Shown in pieces: positions 38,310 to 47,353 of a stretch of 64,000 nucleotides of DNA. Each line of letters starts with the position of its first letter. Position 1 is the stretch's first letter. This stretch comes from Pseudomonas putida. Lineage in GTDB: Bacteria > Pseudomonadota > Gammaproteobacteria > Pseudomonadales > Pseudomonadaceae. The stretch spans positions 1,364,001-1,428,000 of the forward strand of contig NZ_CP011789.1 in assembly GCF_001636055.1 (NCBI RefSeq). The letters run 5' to 3'. The position numbers and the translations under genes were made by a program. Under the pieces are notes generated by a model. That model saw nothing but the letters and a program-made list of their open reading frames with translations, was not told the origin of the DNA and searched no databases.

Positions 38310-39242
38310 TCAGCGGACGATCAGCCACTGCCCGAGCAGGTTGTTGACCCGCAGTTGTTGGGCGGCGGCGAGGCTGTCGAGGGTTTCGCCTGCGCGGTCG
38401 AGGTTGAAATCACCGCTGATGCGCCGGTAAGCGGTTTGCTCGTCCATCATCCACACCCGCTGCCCTTGGTAGCTGGCAAGCCTCTCCAGCACCTGCTGCA
38501 AGGGCATGTCCCGGGCGGCCAGTTGCCCGTTGCGCCAGGCATCGGCCGTCTTGATGTCGGCCTTTTCCACCGCGTCGATACGCACCGGGTTGAACCTGAC
38601 CCGCTCGCCCGCCGACACCATGCGCTGGTCGCCGCCCTGGCTGACCATGGCCTTGCCTCTGAGCACCACCAGTTCGTCGTAGTCGCTGTTGCGAGCGATC
38701 ATCAGGCGGGTGCCGAACACCTGGATCCGTGCATCGTCCACCTGCACTTCCAGCGCGCGCCCATCGAGCATCACTTCAAGGTACATCTGGCCCTGCACCA
38801 ACTGCAGTTGGCGGGTGCGGCTGCGCAGGTCGACGTTCATGGCGCTGGCGCTGTCCAGATGCAGGGTCGAACCGTCCGCCAGGCGCAGGCTGCGGCGCTC
38901 GCCCGCAGCGGTGTGCAGCTCGCTGCCCAGGCGCTGCATCAACGGCCAGTAGAGGTAGGCCAACGCGGCCAGCAGCAACAGGAACAACGCCCCCAGCGCT
39001 TTGCCCCAGTGACTGCGACGTACCGCCACCTCCCGTGGCCGCAGCCGCGCAGGCGGGCTCTGCAATTGTTGCCAGCGGCTTTCCAGCGCCGCAAAAGCGC
39101 GGGCATTGTCCGGATCCTGGCACCACAGGGCGAAGGCCTTGCGCTGCCGCTCATCACCACCCGGCTGGCGCAGGCGGGCGAACCATTCCAGTGCTTCGCG
39201 TTGGGGATCGTGATCGAACTGCACGGCGGGCATCGGGTTCAT
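38310..39242 (-). CDS. FecR-family anti-sigma/sigma regulator (orphan)
   Basis: The 310-aa inner-membrane protein has a cytoplasmic DUF4880-type start (EALEWFARLRQPGGDE). One TM helix (about 93-110) follows, then a periplasmic FecR domain (GERRSLRLADGSTLHLDSAS) and a C-terminal STN-like segment. FecR proteins relay siderophore-receptor signals to an ECF sigma factor. No fecI or receptor gene adjoins it: upstream is divergent fsr and downstream tRNA-Met. A Fur-like site lies 70-90 bases upstream. The start MNPMP at 39242 lacks a strong ribosome site. Confidence 0.85.
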   Translation of the reverse strand: MNPMPAVQFDHDPQREALEWFARLRQPGGDERQRKAFALWCQDPDNARAFAALESRWQQLQSPPARLRPREVAVRRSHWGKALGALFLLLLAALAYLYWPLMQRLGSELHTAAGERRSLRLADGSTLHLDSASAMNVDLRSRTRQLQLVQGQMYLEVMLDGRALEVQVDDARIQVFGTRLMIARNSDYDELVVLRGKAMVSQGGDQRMVSAGERVRFNPVRIDAVEKADIKTADAWRNGQLAARDMPLQQVLERLASYQGQRVWMMDEQTAYRRISGDFNLDRAGETLDSLAAAQQLRVNNLLGQWLIVR

Positions 39243-39312
39243 GGGATCGGTCTGCTCGCGAGAAGGGCGGTTTGGCCCTGTATCTACGGGGGAATTGGTT
39301 GAGGATGCTAAA

Positions 39313-39331
39313 TATAGTGAGAACCATTTGC
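39313..39331 (-). promoter_or_regulatory. Candidate Fur box upstream of the orphan fecR
   Basis: On the minus strand GCAAATGGTTCTCACTATA matches 12 of 19 positions of GATAATGATAATCATTATC. It is in the right position to repress fecR, and possibly divergent fsr, when iron is plentiful. Confidence 0.4.
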
Positions 39332-39438
39332 AAGTGCGTGACGGATGGATGGCACATCCAAGGCAAATAAGGGTGGCTTCGTATCGAGATGTTTCTAATA
39401 ATCGGATCCCAACCTGACTGAGCACGGATTTCGAGCCC

Positions 39439-40662
39439 ATGGCCATCAGCAGTACCTCGTCCAGCCCCGCGACCAGCAGCGCAACGCCGACTTCTGGCAG
39501 CAGCCCGCTGGTGATGCGGATCATCACCTTCTGCGCACTTGCACACCTGATCAACGACCTGATCCAGTCGGTGTTGCCGGCGATCTATCCGATGCTCAAG
39601 GCCAACTACGACCTGAGCTTCGCCCAGATCGGCCTGATCACTCTGACTTTCCAGGTCACCGCCTCACTGCTGCAGCCATGGGTCGGCTTCTATACCGACA
39701 AGCGGCCCACGCCGAACCTGCTGCCGCTGGGCACGCTGTGCACCTTGGTGGGTATCGTCATGCTGGCGTTCGTTGGTAGCTTCCCGATGATCCTGCTGGC
39801 CTCGGCGCTGGTGGGGATCGGCTCTTCGACCTTCCACCCGGAAACCTCGCGCATCGCCCGCCTGGCCTCCGGCGGGCGCTTCGGCCTGGCGCAGTCGACC
39901 TTCCAGGTAGGGGGCAACGCCGGCTCGGCCTTCGGCCCGCTGCTGGCGGCGGCGATCGTCATCCCGTTCGGCCAGACCCACGTCGCCTGGTTCGGCCTGG
40001 CGGCGTTGTTCTTCTTCGGTGTGACCTTGCTGCTGCGCCGCTGGTACAAGGATCACCTGAACCAGTTCAAGGCGCGCAAGGCCGGTGCCGCCACCCACGG
40101 CCTGTCGCGCCAGCGTGTGCTCGCCGCGCTGATCGTGCTGGGGCTGCTGGTGTTCTCCAAGTACTTCTACATGGCCAGCTTCACCAGCTACTTCACGTTC
40201 TACCTGATCGAGAAGTTCGACCTGTCGGTGGCCAGCTCGCAACTGCACCTGTTCCTGTTCCTCGGCGCGGTGGCGGCGGGCACCTTCTTCGGTGGGCCTA
40301 TCGGTGACCGCATCGGGCGCAAGGCAGTCATCTGGTTCTCGATCCTGGGCGTGGCACCGTTCACCCTGGCGCTGCCCTACGCCGATCTGTTCTGGACCAC
40401 GGTGCTGAGCCTGGTGATCGGCTTCATCCTCGCCTCGGCGTTCTCGGCGATCGTCGTGTATGCCCAGGAGCTGGTGCCGGGGAACGTCGGCATGATCGCG
40501 GGCATTTTCTTCGGGCTGATGTTCGGCTTCGGCGGGATCGGCGCGGCGCTGCTGGGCTATCTCGCGGACCTGCGCGGGATCGAGTACGTATATGGGCTGT
40601 GCTCGTTCCTGCCGTTGTTCGGCTTGCTGGCGGTGTTCCTGCCGTCCACCGGCAAGCGTTGA
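39439..40662 (+). CDS. fsr: MFS transporter, fosmidomycin resistance (Fsr) family
   Basis: The 407-aa protein has about twelve transmembrane segments. The stretch CALAHLINDLIQSVLPAIYPMLK is the Fsr signature, and GIGSSTFHPETSRIARLASGGR is also typical. Fsr exports fosmidomycin in E. coli; the natural substrate is unknown. A Ser/Thr-rich N-terminal extension (about 25 residues) precedes TM1. No strong ribosome site precedes the ATG at 39439. Confidence 0.87.
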   Translation: MAISSTSSSPATSSATPTSGSSPLVMRIITFCALAHLINDLIQSVLPAIYPMLKANYDLSFAQIGLITLTFQVTASLLQPWVGFYTDKRPTPNLLPLGTLCTLVGIVMLAFVGSFPMILLASALVGIGSSTFHPETSRIARLASGGRFGLAQSTFQVGGNAGSAFGPLLAAAIVIPFGQTHVAWFGLAALFFFGVTLLLRRWYKDHLNQFKARKAGAATHGLSRQRVLAALIVLGLLVFSKYFYMASFTSYFTFYLIEKFDLSVASSQLHLFLFLGAVAAGTFFGGPIGDRIGRKAVIWFSILGVAPFTLALPYADLFWTTVLSLVIGFILASAFSAIVVYAQELVPGNVGMIAGIFFGLMFGFGGIGAALLGYLADLRGIEYVYGLCSFLPLFGLLAVFLPSTGKR

Positions 40663-40683
40663 GACACCAGGGCGCGTGTTGCG

Positions 40684-40713
40684 CCCCTTTCGCGGGTTCG
40701 TCCGCGAAAGGGG
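40684..40713. terminator. 12-bp hairpin after fsr
   Basis: CCCCTTTCGCGG and CCGCGAAAGGGG flank the loop GTTCGT just past the fsr stop. The sequence is REP-like and lacks a T tract. The remaining gap to 41015 (about 300 bases) is C/T-rich and shows no convincing gene. Confidence 0.65.
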
Positions 40714-41015
40714 CCGCCCAGTTGACTGAACGATCAGCCCTGGCCTAGAGTGCCGCCTCCTTCATTTTTCCCTGCGATCCCAGCAATGCGCCGCTCACCC
40801 TCCCTCAGCCACACATGCCTGCCTGTCCCCCCGACAGCGCGTCGCGCGTGGCCGAGCGACACGGTGCTCAAGCGCCGGCGCAGCGTCCTGTTCGCCTTCA
40901 CCTTCTCGCCACACACCACGCACTGAACTGATCTGCGCCCCTGTCTGCTGCGCCGCCTCGGCGTGGCCGTGGGCGCCTGCGTTTGCACGTCTTTTTCAGT
41001 TGTCTGGAGTGGTAC

Positions 41016-42185
41016 ATGAACATGCGTTTGCTGGCGGGCCTTCTGTTCGCCGTGTCGGTGGTGGGCTTCAGCCTGGGGGCCAGCCTGCCGCTGGTGTCGT
41101 TGCGTCTGCACGAGGCGGGGGCTGGCACCCTGGAAATCGGCATCGTCTCGGCCATTCCCGCTGCGGGCATGATGCTTTCGGCGTTCATGGTCGACGCCTG
41201 CTGCCGGCTCCTCACCCGGCGCACCATCTACCTGTTGTGCTTCAGCCTCTGTGCCCTGAGCATCGGCCTGCTGGAGTGGTCGTTCGCATCGATCTGGCTG
41301 CTGGCGCTGCTGCGCCTGGCGCTAGGGGTCGGCATGGGCATCGCGATCATCCTGGGCGAGTCGTGGGTCAACGAACTGTGCCCGGAGCACAACCGCGGCA
41401 AGATCATGGCCCTGTACGCCACCAGTTTCACAGGCTTCCAGGTGCTGGGCCCGGCGATGCTGGCGCTGGTCGGTGCCAACAGCCCCTGGGTGACGGGGGT
41501 GGTCACCGCCTGCTATGGCCTGGCGTTGCTGTGCATCCTGCTCACGGTGCCGAACGATCATGTCGAGCATGGCGAGGAAGACGACAAGAGCTTCACCCTG
41601 GGCGGCTTCTTCCGTGTTGCCCCAGCCCTGTGCGTGGCGGTGCTGTTCTTCTCGTTCTTCGACGCCGTGGTGCTGTCGTTGTTGCCGGTGTATGCCACCA
41701 GCCATGGCTTTGCAATAGGCGTGGCCGCGCTGATGGTGACGGTGGTGTTCGCTGGCGACATGCTGTTCCAGCTGCCGCTGGGTTGGCTGGCGGACCGGGT
41801 GGAGCGCACCGGGCTGCACCTGGTGTGTGGGCTGGTGGCGATGGCGATCGGTATCGCCCTGCCGTGGCTGCTGCAGATGACCTGGCTGCTGTGGCCGTTG
41901 CTGGTGGTGCTGGGGGCGGTGGCTGGGGGGATCTATACCTTGGCACTGGTGCTGATCGGGCAGCGCTTCAAGGGCAAGGACCTGGTGACGGCCAATGCGA
42001 GTGTCGGCTTGTTGTGGGGTGTAGGTAGTCTGGTCGGGCCGCTGGTGAGCGGTGCGGCAATGGACGTCGCGCCGCATGGGTTGCCCATGGCGCTGGCGGT
42101 GATGGCAGGGTTGTTCGTGTGCTTTGCACAGCAGGCGTGGCGGCGGGCCGGGCGGGTTAGCGTGGAAGTCAGCCCGGGCCAGTGA
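41016..42185 (+). CDS. MFS transporter
   Basis: The 389-aa protein has about twelve transmembrane segments with the MFS loop motif GWLADRVERTG between TM8 and TM9. An acidic central loop (NDHVEHGEEDD) follows. It is YcaD/CynX-like in general layout; substrate unknown. The ATG at 41016 follows CTGGAGTGG. It lies upstream of a convergent siderophore receptor gene; whether it handles a siderophore is open. Confidence 0.83.
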   Translation: MNMRLLAGLLFAVSVVGFSLGASLPLVSLRLHEAGAGTLEIGIVSAIPAAGMMLSAFMVDACCRLLTRRTIYLLCFSLCALSIGLLEWSFASIWLLALLRLALGVGMGIAIILGESWVNELCPEHNRGKIMALYATSFTGFQVLGPAMLALVGANSPWVTGVVTACYGLALLCILLTVPNDHVEHGEEDDKSFTLGGFFRVAPALCVAVLFFSFFDAVVLSLLPVYATSHGFAIGVAALMVTVVFAGDMLFQLPLGWLADRVERTGLHLVCGLVAMAIGIALPWLLQMTWLLWPLLVVLGAVAGGIYTLALVLIGQRFKGKDLVTANASVGLLWGVGSLVGPLVSGAAMDVAPHGLPMALAVMAGLFVCFAQQAWRRAGRVSVEVSPGQ

Positions 42186-42187
42186 GG

Positions 42188-42330
42188 GTTCTTCGCGGGC
42201 AAGTCGGGACGCCGAACCGCCGCTCCCACAGAGGCAAGCTACCGCTGTGGACAGCAGCGGTATCTCCGTGGGAGAGGGCCTGTGGGGCGCCGAACCGCCG
42301 CTGCGACGGGCTTGCGAACAGACCCATTCA
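42188..42330. repeat. Degenerate REP-like repeats
   Basis: cgccgaaccgccgct occurs twice, around 42211 and 42289, with cttcgcgggcaagtcggg, ctcccacag and gtgggagaggg fragments between. These are REP pieces in the convergent gap between the MFS gene and the receptor gene. Confidence 0.55.
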
Positions 42331-42341
42331 GTCCGGGAAGG

Positions 42342-44813
42342 TCAGAAGCTCCCGCGCAAGGTCACCGACACATTGCGCGGATCGCCCCAGTAGTAGCCGG
42401 TCGGTGTCGGTGCCACCTGGCGGTAGTACTGCTTGTCGAAGATGTTGTTGGCGTTGACCTGCAACGAATAGTGGTCGTTGAAGCGGTAGTGGACCATCGC
42501 GTTGTACACCGCATACCCCGACTGCGTGGCGACCGCAGTGCCGCTGCGGTTGTAGATGTCGCTCTGGGCCTGCACGCCACCGCCAATGGTCCAGGCGTCC
42601 AGCTCACCCGGCAGGCGGTAGCTGGTGAACAGCCGCAGCATGCGCTTGGGGTCGGTGGTGCGAATCGCATTGCCGGTGTTGCTGGTGGTGTCCTTCAGGT
42701 ACTCGGTGGTGTTGTAGGTATAGCCACCGGTCACGTTCCAGCCCGGCAGCACTTCGCCGGAAATCTCCAGTTCGAAGCCCTGGCTGCGGTTCTTGCCTGC
42801 CGCAACCTTGCAGTAGCCACTGGTGTAGTTCGGTGGGCAGGGATTTGGCCCGCTGATGTCGTCCAGCGGGTTGCCGACCTGATAGATGCGGAAGAACGCC
42901 AGCGAGGTGTTCAGCCGCCCGTCATAGAACTCGCCCTTGATGCCAGTCTCGTAGGCCTCGCCGGTGACCGGCGCGAGCACCGAGCCAGTGGCGTCGGTGG
43001 CGGTCTGCGGGTTGAAGATCTCGGTATAGCTGGCGTAGGTACTGAAGTTGTCGTTGAGGTCATAGATCAGCGCCGCGTAGGGCACCACTTCGTTGTCGAC
43101 GCTGAACTTGCCGTTGGAGCGGGTGTTGTTTTCCTGCTCGTAGTCGTACCAGTTGGTGCGTGCGCCGATGATCGCGGTGAGCGGGTCGGCCAGGGAAATG
43201 CGCCAGGTGGCGTAGGCACCTTCCTGGGTGGTACGGGTGCGCACCGGGTGGGCGAGGATGTCGATAGACGGGTTGGCCAGGCTGGTCTTGGGGTCCCAGT
43301 TGCGGATGTCGAACACCCCCGACTGAACGTAGTTGGTGGCCGAGGCGTAGGAATCGTTGCGGATACGCTCGACGCCCAGCATCAGCTCGTGGGTACGACC
43401 CAGCAGGTCGAACGGGCCATTGAAGGTCGCGCTCAGGTTGTTTTGCAGGCTCTCGCCGCCATCACCTTCGGTGACCTGGTAGCTCATCAGGTACGGGTTG
43501 TTGGTGGGGTTGGCGGCGCCGGTGGCGCGGGTGAAGTAGGTCTGCTTGAAACCATCGTCGGCCAATTCGAAGTGGGTGCGCTGGGCCATCAGCTTGAGCT
43601 TCCAGTCGTTGTCGAAACGATGTTCGAGCTCGGCGAAGGTCTGCAGGTTGCTGCGGTTCCAGCGGTTCCAGTCGGCACCCAGGTAGGTGCTGCGGCCAAA
43701 CGGCAGCGGCGAGCCGTCGTAGTTGGCGGGCAGGTTGCCCCATGCGCCGGTGGCGTCGAGCTTGGTCCATTCAAGGCCGGTGGTCAGGGTGGTGCTGTCG
43801 TTCAGGTCGAAGGCCAGTACGCCGTACAGCACGTCCTTGCGTTCCTGGCGCGACTCCTGGAAGTGGTCCTTGTCGTCGTGCACGGCGATGATCCGCCCAC
43901 GCACGTTGCCGGTTTCGGTCAATGGCCCGGAGATATCGGCGACATAGCGCTGGGCGTTCCAGGTGCCCAGGGTAATGCTGCCGCTGCCCTGGTATTGGTA
44001 GGTCGGGCGCTTGCGCACCAGGTTCACCGTGCCCGAAGGGTTGCCCGCCCCGCGCAGCATGCCGGTGGCCCCACGCAGGATCTCGGCGCGGTCGATGATT
44101 GCCGAGTCGCTCTGGATGAACGAGCCACCGCCGCTGCTCTGCACCACGGTGGCGCCGTCGTACTGGATGGCGTCGATCGAATAGCCGCGCGAGTAATACT
44201 GCACGCGCTCGCTGTCGGTCAGGTTGACCACTACCCCGGGCGTCTGTTCGAGCAGGTTGGTGAGGTTGGTGATGTTCTGGTCGTCGATGCGCTGTCGGGT
44301 GACTACGGTCACCGACTGCGGGGTGCGACGGATGCTTTGCGGAGTCTTGCCGATGGTCACCGCGCCGGTGGTGTAGGAGCCGGTGTTCTCGGTGGTCTCG
44401 CCCAGGCGGTCGCTGGAGATGCTGGTGGCGCCAAGCTCGAGTGCATCACCGACGTCCAGCGCGGGGATCAGCATGAAGCTCTTGTCGCTCTGTTGCTGGA
44501 CTTGCACGTTGCTGCCCTGCAGCAGGACCGACAGGGCCTGGGCGCTGTCGTAGCTGCCCTGCACGCCACGGGTAGTCTTGCCCTGGAGGCTGTTCGCGTC
44601 GAACGACAGGTTCAGGCCGCCCTGGCGGGCCATCTGGTCCAGCGCTGGGGCCAACGGGCCTGCCGGGATGTTCCAGGCGATCTGCTGGTTCTGGCTGGCC
44701 GGGGCGGCGAGGGCTTGGGCGGAGAGTGCAGCAGTGACCAAGCCCAGACCGAAGGCAGCGGCGTGGATGGCGCTGCGCAGGCTGTCGTTGCGGGGGGAAC
44801 ACGGGCGAATCAT
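42342..44813 (-). CDS. TonB-dependent siderophore receptor with STN signalling domain
   Basis: The 823-aa protein has a signal peptide (cleavage near ALA at about 36) and an STN domain (about 47-97; IAWNIPAGPLAPALDQMA). A plug follows (PQSVTVVTRQRIDDQ, LRGATGMLRGAGNPSGTVNLVRKRP), then a 22-strand barrel ending in the terminal Phe of VTLRGSF. The STN domain means it also signals through FecR to FecI, whose genes lie immediately upstream. The family covers ferrioxamine, ferrichrome, pseudobactin and similar hydroxamate receptors; the ligand cannot be assigned. CAGGAG precedes the ATG. Confidence 0.93.
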   Translation of the reverse strand: MIRPCSPRNDSLRSAIHAAAFGLGLVTAALSAQALAAPASQNQQIAWNIPAGPLAPALDQMARQGGLNLSFDANSLQGKTTRGVQGSYDSAQALSVLLQGSNVQVQQQSDKSFMLIPALDVGDALELGATSISSDRLGETTENTGSYTTGAVTIGKTPQSIRRTPQSVTVVTRQRIDDQNITNLTNLLEQTPGVVVNLTDSERVQYYSRGYSIDAIQYDGATVVQSSGGGSFIQSDSAIIDRAEILRGATGMLRGAGNPSGTVNLVRKRPTYQYQGSGSITLGTWNAQRYVADISGPLTETGNVRGRIIAVHDDKDHFQESRQERKDVLYGVLAFDLNDSTTLTTGLEWTKLDATGAWGNLPANYDGSPLPFGRSTYLGADWNRWNRSNLQTFAELEHRFDNDWKLKLMAQRTHFELADDGFKQTYFTRATGAANPTNNPYLMSYQVTEGDGGESLQNNLSATFNGPFDLLGRTHELMLGVERIRNDSYASATNYVQSGVFDIRNWDPKTSLANPSIDILAHPVRTRTTQEGAYATWRISLADPLTAIIGARTNWYDYEQENNTRSNGKFSVDNEVVPYAALIYDLNDNFSTYASYTEIFNPQTATDATGSVLAPVTGEAYETGIKGEFYDGRLNTSLAFFRIYQVGNPLDDISGPNPCPPNYTSGYCKVAAGKNRSQGFELEISGEVLPGWNVTGGYTYNTTEYLKDTTSNTGNAIRTTDPKRMLRLFTSYRLPGELDAWTIGGGVQAQSDIYNRSGTAVATQSGYAVYNAMVHYRFNDHYSLQVNANNIFDKQYYRQVAPTPTGYYWGDPRNVSVTLRGSF

Positions 44814-44871
44814 GAAACGCTCCTGAAGGTTGGGTAGACCACTTTTCGGGCTTTGTTCCTTCAGGCCGAAC

Positions 44872-44890
44872 GAGAATGAGATTCCACCTC
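44872..44890. promoter_or_regulatory. Candidate Fur box before the siderophore receptor
   Basis: GAGAATGAGATTCCACCTC matches 12 of 19 Fur consensus positions and contains the inverted repeat AATGAG-N7-CTCATT. It is about 60 bases upstream of the receptor start, between fecR and the receptor. Confidence 0.4.
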
Positions 44891-44933
44891 ATTTATTTTC
44901 ATGACACAGGGTGACTGGCCAAACGCCCGGGGA

Positions 44934-45890
44934 TCAGGCCAGGTCGATGCTCACCCAGTAGCGCGTGCGGTAGTCGATGCGTACCGGCAAGCTTCGTGCG
45001 ATCAACAGCAGGATCTGATCGGTGTCTGCCAGGTGATAAGTCCCGGAAACCTTCAGCCCGGCGACTTCCGGTGCGCACCTGAGTAGCCCCGGCCGATACC
45101 GCGAAAGTTCGGCCACGAACTCGCCCAACGGCATCTGCTGCACGCTGAGCACGCCATCGGTCCAGCCCCACGGGTCGCCATGCAGGGCCGCCACCTCGGT
45201 TTGCCCCGAGGCACTCACCTGCAGCACCTCGCCGGTCTTTACCCACCGTGGGCGAGCGGAGGAGGGGAACAGCAGTACCTCGCCACGGCGAACCGCCAGC
45301 AGCAGGCCGTCGTCGTTCTCGCGCAGCAGCAACTGGCCGTTACGGGTGTCCATGTCGGCGATGGCGGTGTCGATGTGAAAGGTGCGGTTGTCGCTGGCAT
45401 TGCTGTCCAGGCTGACTTCGCCGCGAATCAGTGTCAGCAGGCGCAGGTCGGCACTGTAGCGCAGGTCGATGGCGCTGGCGGTGTTGAGCTGGATGCGGCT
45501 GCCATCGCTGCCTTGCAAGTCGCGGCGCTCGCCGGTCGCGGTGCGGCTGTCGGCCATCAGCGCTGGCAGGCCCAGGGGCTCGCGCGCGGTCCAGAGAGCC
45601 CCGCCGGCAGCGGCGAATGCGACCAACAGCTTGAGGTTGTTGCGCCGGCTCATGCGTTGGCGCTGGCTGCCCTCGAGGGTGCGCCGGCTCAGGTCAGGAG
45701 GCAGGCCGGCCAGTTCGTTGCCCAGGCTGGTGACCCGCTGCCAGGCCAGGGCGTTGTGCGGATGGCTGTGCAGCCAGTGCTGGAATTGCTGCTGATGGTG
45801 TGCCGATGGATCGTCGAAGCGCAGTTTCACCAGCCAGTCGATCGCCTCATCCACCTGGGCCTGAGCAGGGATGCGCTCAGGCGTCGGCAT
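44934..45890 (-). CDS. fecR: FecR-family regulator
   Basis: The 318-aa inner-membrane protein has a cytoplasmic DUF4880 domain (DEAIDWLVKLRFDDPS), a TM segment near residues 87-103, and a periplasmic FecR domain (GERRDLQGSDGSRIQLNTAS). It relays occupancy of the STN receptor to the sigma factor. Its start overlaps the fecI stop by 14 bases, so the two are co-translated, and the receptor gene follows downstream. Confidence 0.92.
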   Translation of the reverse strand: MPTPERIPAQAQVDEAIDWLVKLRFDDPSAHHQQQFQHWLHSHPHNALAWQRVTSLGNELAGLPPDLSRRTLEGSQRQRMSRRNNLKLLVAFAAAGGALWTAREPLGLPALMADSRTATGERRDLQGSDGSRIQLNTASAIDLRYSADLRLLTLIRGEVSLDSNASDNRTFHIDTAIADMDTRNGQLLLRENDDGLLLAVRRGEVLLFPSSARPRWVKTGEVLQVSASGQTEVAALHGDPWGWTDGVLSVQQMPLGEFVAELSRYRPGLLRCAPEVAGLKVSGTYHLADTDQILLLIARSLPVRIDYRTRYWVSIDLA

Positions 45891-46392
45891 AGCGCAACCG
45901 ATAGCAGGTGCCCAGCGCCCGGGCCAGGTCGCGCTCGACCGTGGCCCGGGACACTTCCAGGTGCGCGGCGATCTGCGGGATGCTCAGGCCATCGAGCTGG
46001 GCCAGCAAGAATGCCTGGCGCACCCGCGGCTTGAGCAGTTGCAGGGCGCGGTCGAGGCGTTCGAGGGTGTCGAGGATCACCAGGCGATGCTCCTCGCTGG
46101 GCGCTTCGCCTTCGGGCAGGCAGGCCAGGCTTTCCTGATAGGCGCGTTCCAGTGCACGGCGCCGGAACTGATCGATCATCAGCCCGCGGGCGACGCTGCT
46201 GAGGTAGGCGCGCGGCTCTTTCAGCGGTGAAACCTGACGCGCGCGCAGCAGGCGTACGAAGGTGTCCTGGGCGAGGTCCGCGGCATGTTCCCGGCAGCCG
46301 ACCCGTGCCCGCAACCAGCCGCGCAGCCAGGCGTGGTGAGCCTGGTAGAGCAGATCGACTTCGGCAGGCTTGAGCATGTCGTTCATCTGCAT
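45877..46392 (-). CDS. fecI: FecI-type ECF sigma factor
   Basis: The 171-aa protein has sigma region 2 (AADLAQDTFVRLLRAR, LSSVARGLMIDQFRRR) and region 4 (IPQIAAHLEVSRATVERDLARAL). It should direct transcription of the adjacent receptor under iron starvation and ligand binding. Two starts are close (46392 MQMNDM and 46386 MNDM), neither with a good ribosome site; the frame is open further but that part lacks family character. Confidence 0.9.
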   Translation of the reverse strand: MQMNDMLKPAEVDLLYQAHHAWLRGWLRARVGCREHAADLAQDTFVRLLRARQVSPLKEPRAYLSSVARGLMIDQFRRRALERAYQESLACLPEGEAPSEEHRLVILDTLERLDRALQLLKPRVRQAFLLAQLDGLSIPQIAAHLEVSRATVERDLARALGTCYRLRYADA

Positions 46393-46435
46393 CGTGGCTG
46401 CGGCCCTGGTTGCGAAGGAGTGAGGAGGTGACTGT

Positions 46436-46451
46436 GAATAGTTCTCAATTC
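46436..46451. promoter_or_regulatory. Candidate Fur-like site upstream of fecI
   Basis: GAATAGTTCTCAATTC has GAAT/ATTC ends and a Fur-like centre, about 45-60 bases before fecI. The match is partial. Confidence 0.25.
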
Positions 46452-46573
46452 TATGCGGGGCAATGCTGTCGGAGCAATGGCATACCAGGAATTTGTCGCG
46501 CAAGATTCGGCGATCTTGCGATGAACGGTTGGTCTAACATGGGGCTTTCAGCTCATTCCACGGGTAACGTGCC

Positions 46574-47200
46574 ATGATCCATGCCGATCTCTCGCCGCAC
46601 GCCTATCAGCAGGCGATCGACTTCCTCAGCGGGCTGGACCCGGACTGGGCCCGGCATATCGCCGCGGTCGGGCCGTGCCTGCACCGCGCTACGCCTGGGC
46701 GTGAGCCGTTCGAGGCGCTGGTGCGGGCGGTGGCGTATCAGCAACTGCATGCCCGGGCGGCCGAGGCGATACTCGGGCGCTTGCTGGCGTTGTATCCGCA
46801 GGTGGCGTTTCCTGCGCCCGAGCAGTTGCTCGCCACTGACCCCGAGGTGTTGCGCGGTTGTGGCTTCTCGGCGAGCAAGCTGGCGAGCATCCTGCACATC
46901 GCTCAGGCCCGCCTCGAAGGGGCAGTGCCCGGGCGCGAAGAGGCGCTGACGATGAAGGACGAGGCGCTGATCGAGCGCCTGGTGGCCTTGCGTGGCGTGG
47001 GGCGCTGGACGGTGGAGATGTTGCTGATCTATAGCCTCGAGCGGTCGGACATCCTGCCGGTGGATGACTTCGGGGTGCGCGAGGGATACCGTCGCCTGAA
47101 GGGTTTGGAGAAGGCACCGACGCCTGCGCAGATGCGCTCGCTGGGCGGGGTCTGGAGCCCTTATCGGACGGTGGCGGCCTGGTATCTGTGGCGGGCTTGA
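46574..47200 (+). CDS. DNA-3-methyladenine glycosylase (AlkA-type)
   Basis: The 208-aa base-excision enzyme removes 3-methyladenine and other alkylated purines. Its HhH-GPD fold shows AVAYQQLHARAAEAILGR, the helix-hairpin-helix LRGVGRWTVEMLL and the catalytic Asp within LPVDDFGVREGYR. It lacks the N-terminal AlkA domain, so it resembles the short MagIII/Mag1-like form. It precedes ada, a pairing that fits an adaptive response to alkylation. Confidence 0.9.
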   Translation: MIHADLSPHAYQQAIDFLSGLDPDWARHIAAVGPCLHRATPGREPFEALVRAVAYQQLHARAAEAILGRLLALYPQVAFPAPEQLLATDPEVLRGCGFSASKLASILHIAQARLEGAVPGREEALTMKDEALIERLVALRGVGRWTVEMLLIYSLERSDILPVDDFGVREGYRRLKGLEKAPTPAQMRSLGGVWSPYRTVAAWYLWRA

Positions 47201-47205
47201 GGCTG

Positions 47206-47267
47206 GGCCTTTTCGCGGGCAAGGGTGTGCTGGCTCTTGTAGGAGCGGGCTTGCCCGCGAAAAGGCC
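47206..47267. repeat. REPIN between alkA-type gene and ada
   Basis: GGCCTTTTCGCGGGCAAG and its perfect 18-base reverse complement at 47250-47267 flank a short spacer that contains tgtaggagcgggcttgcc. Confidence 0.8.
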
Positions 47268-47353
47268 GGCACAAAATAACCCCGCAAGAACCGGAGAGCC
47301 CAGCCCAACAGAACCTGCCACGCTGACAACCAATCACCCCAGAGGCCCCGCCC

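Noticed and set aside
40786..40926. 46-codon ORF in the gap before the MFS gene, considered as a leader peptide.
   Set aside because: No ribosome site, no familiar composition, and the region looks like C/T-rich leader sequence rather than coding DNA.
44834..44859. GGAACA and GTCTAC on the minus strand, considered as an ECF sigma promoter for the siderophore receptor.
   Set aside because: The spacing is short and the start of transcription would fall inside the receptor's ribosome site.
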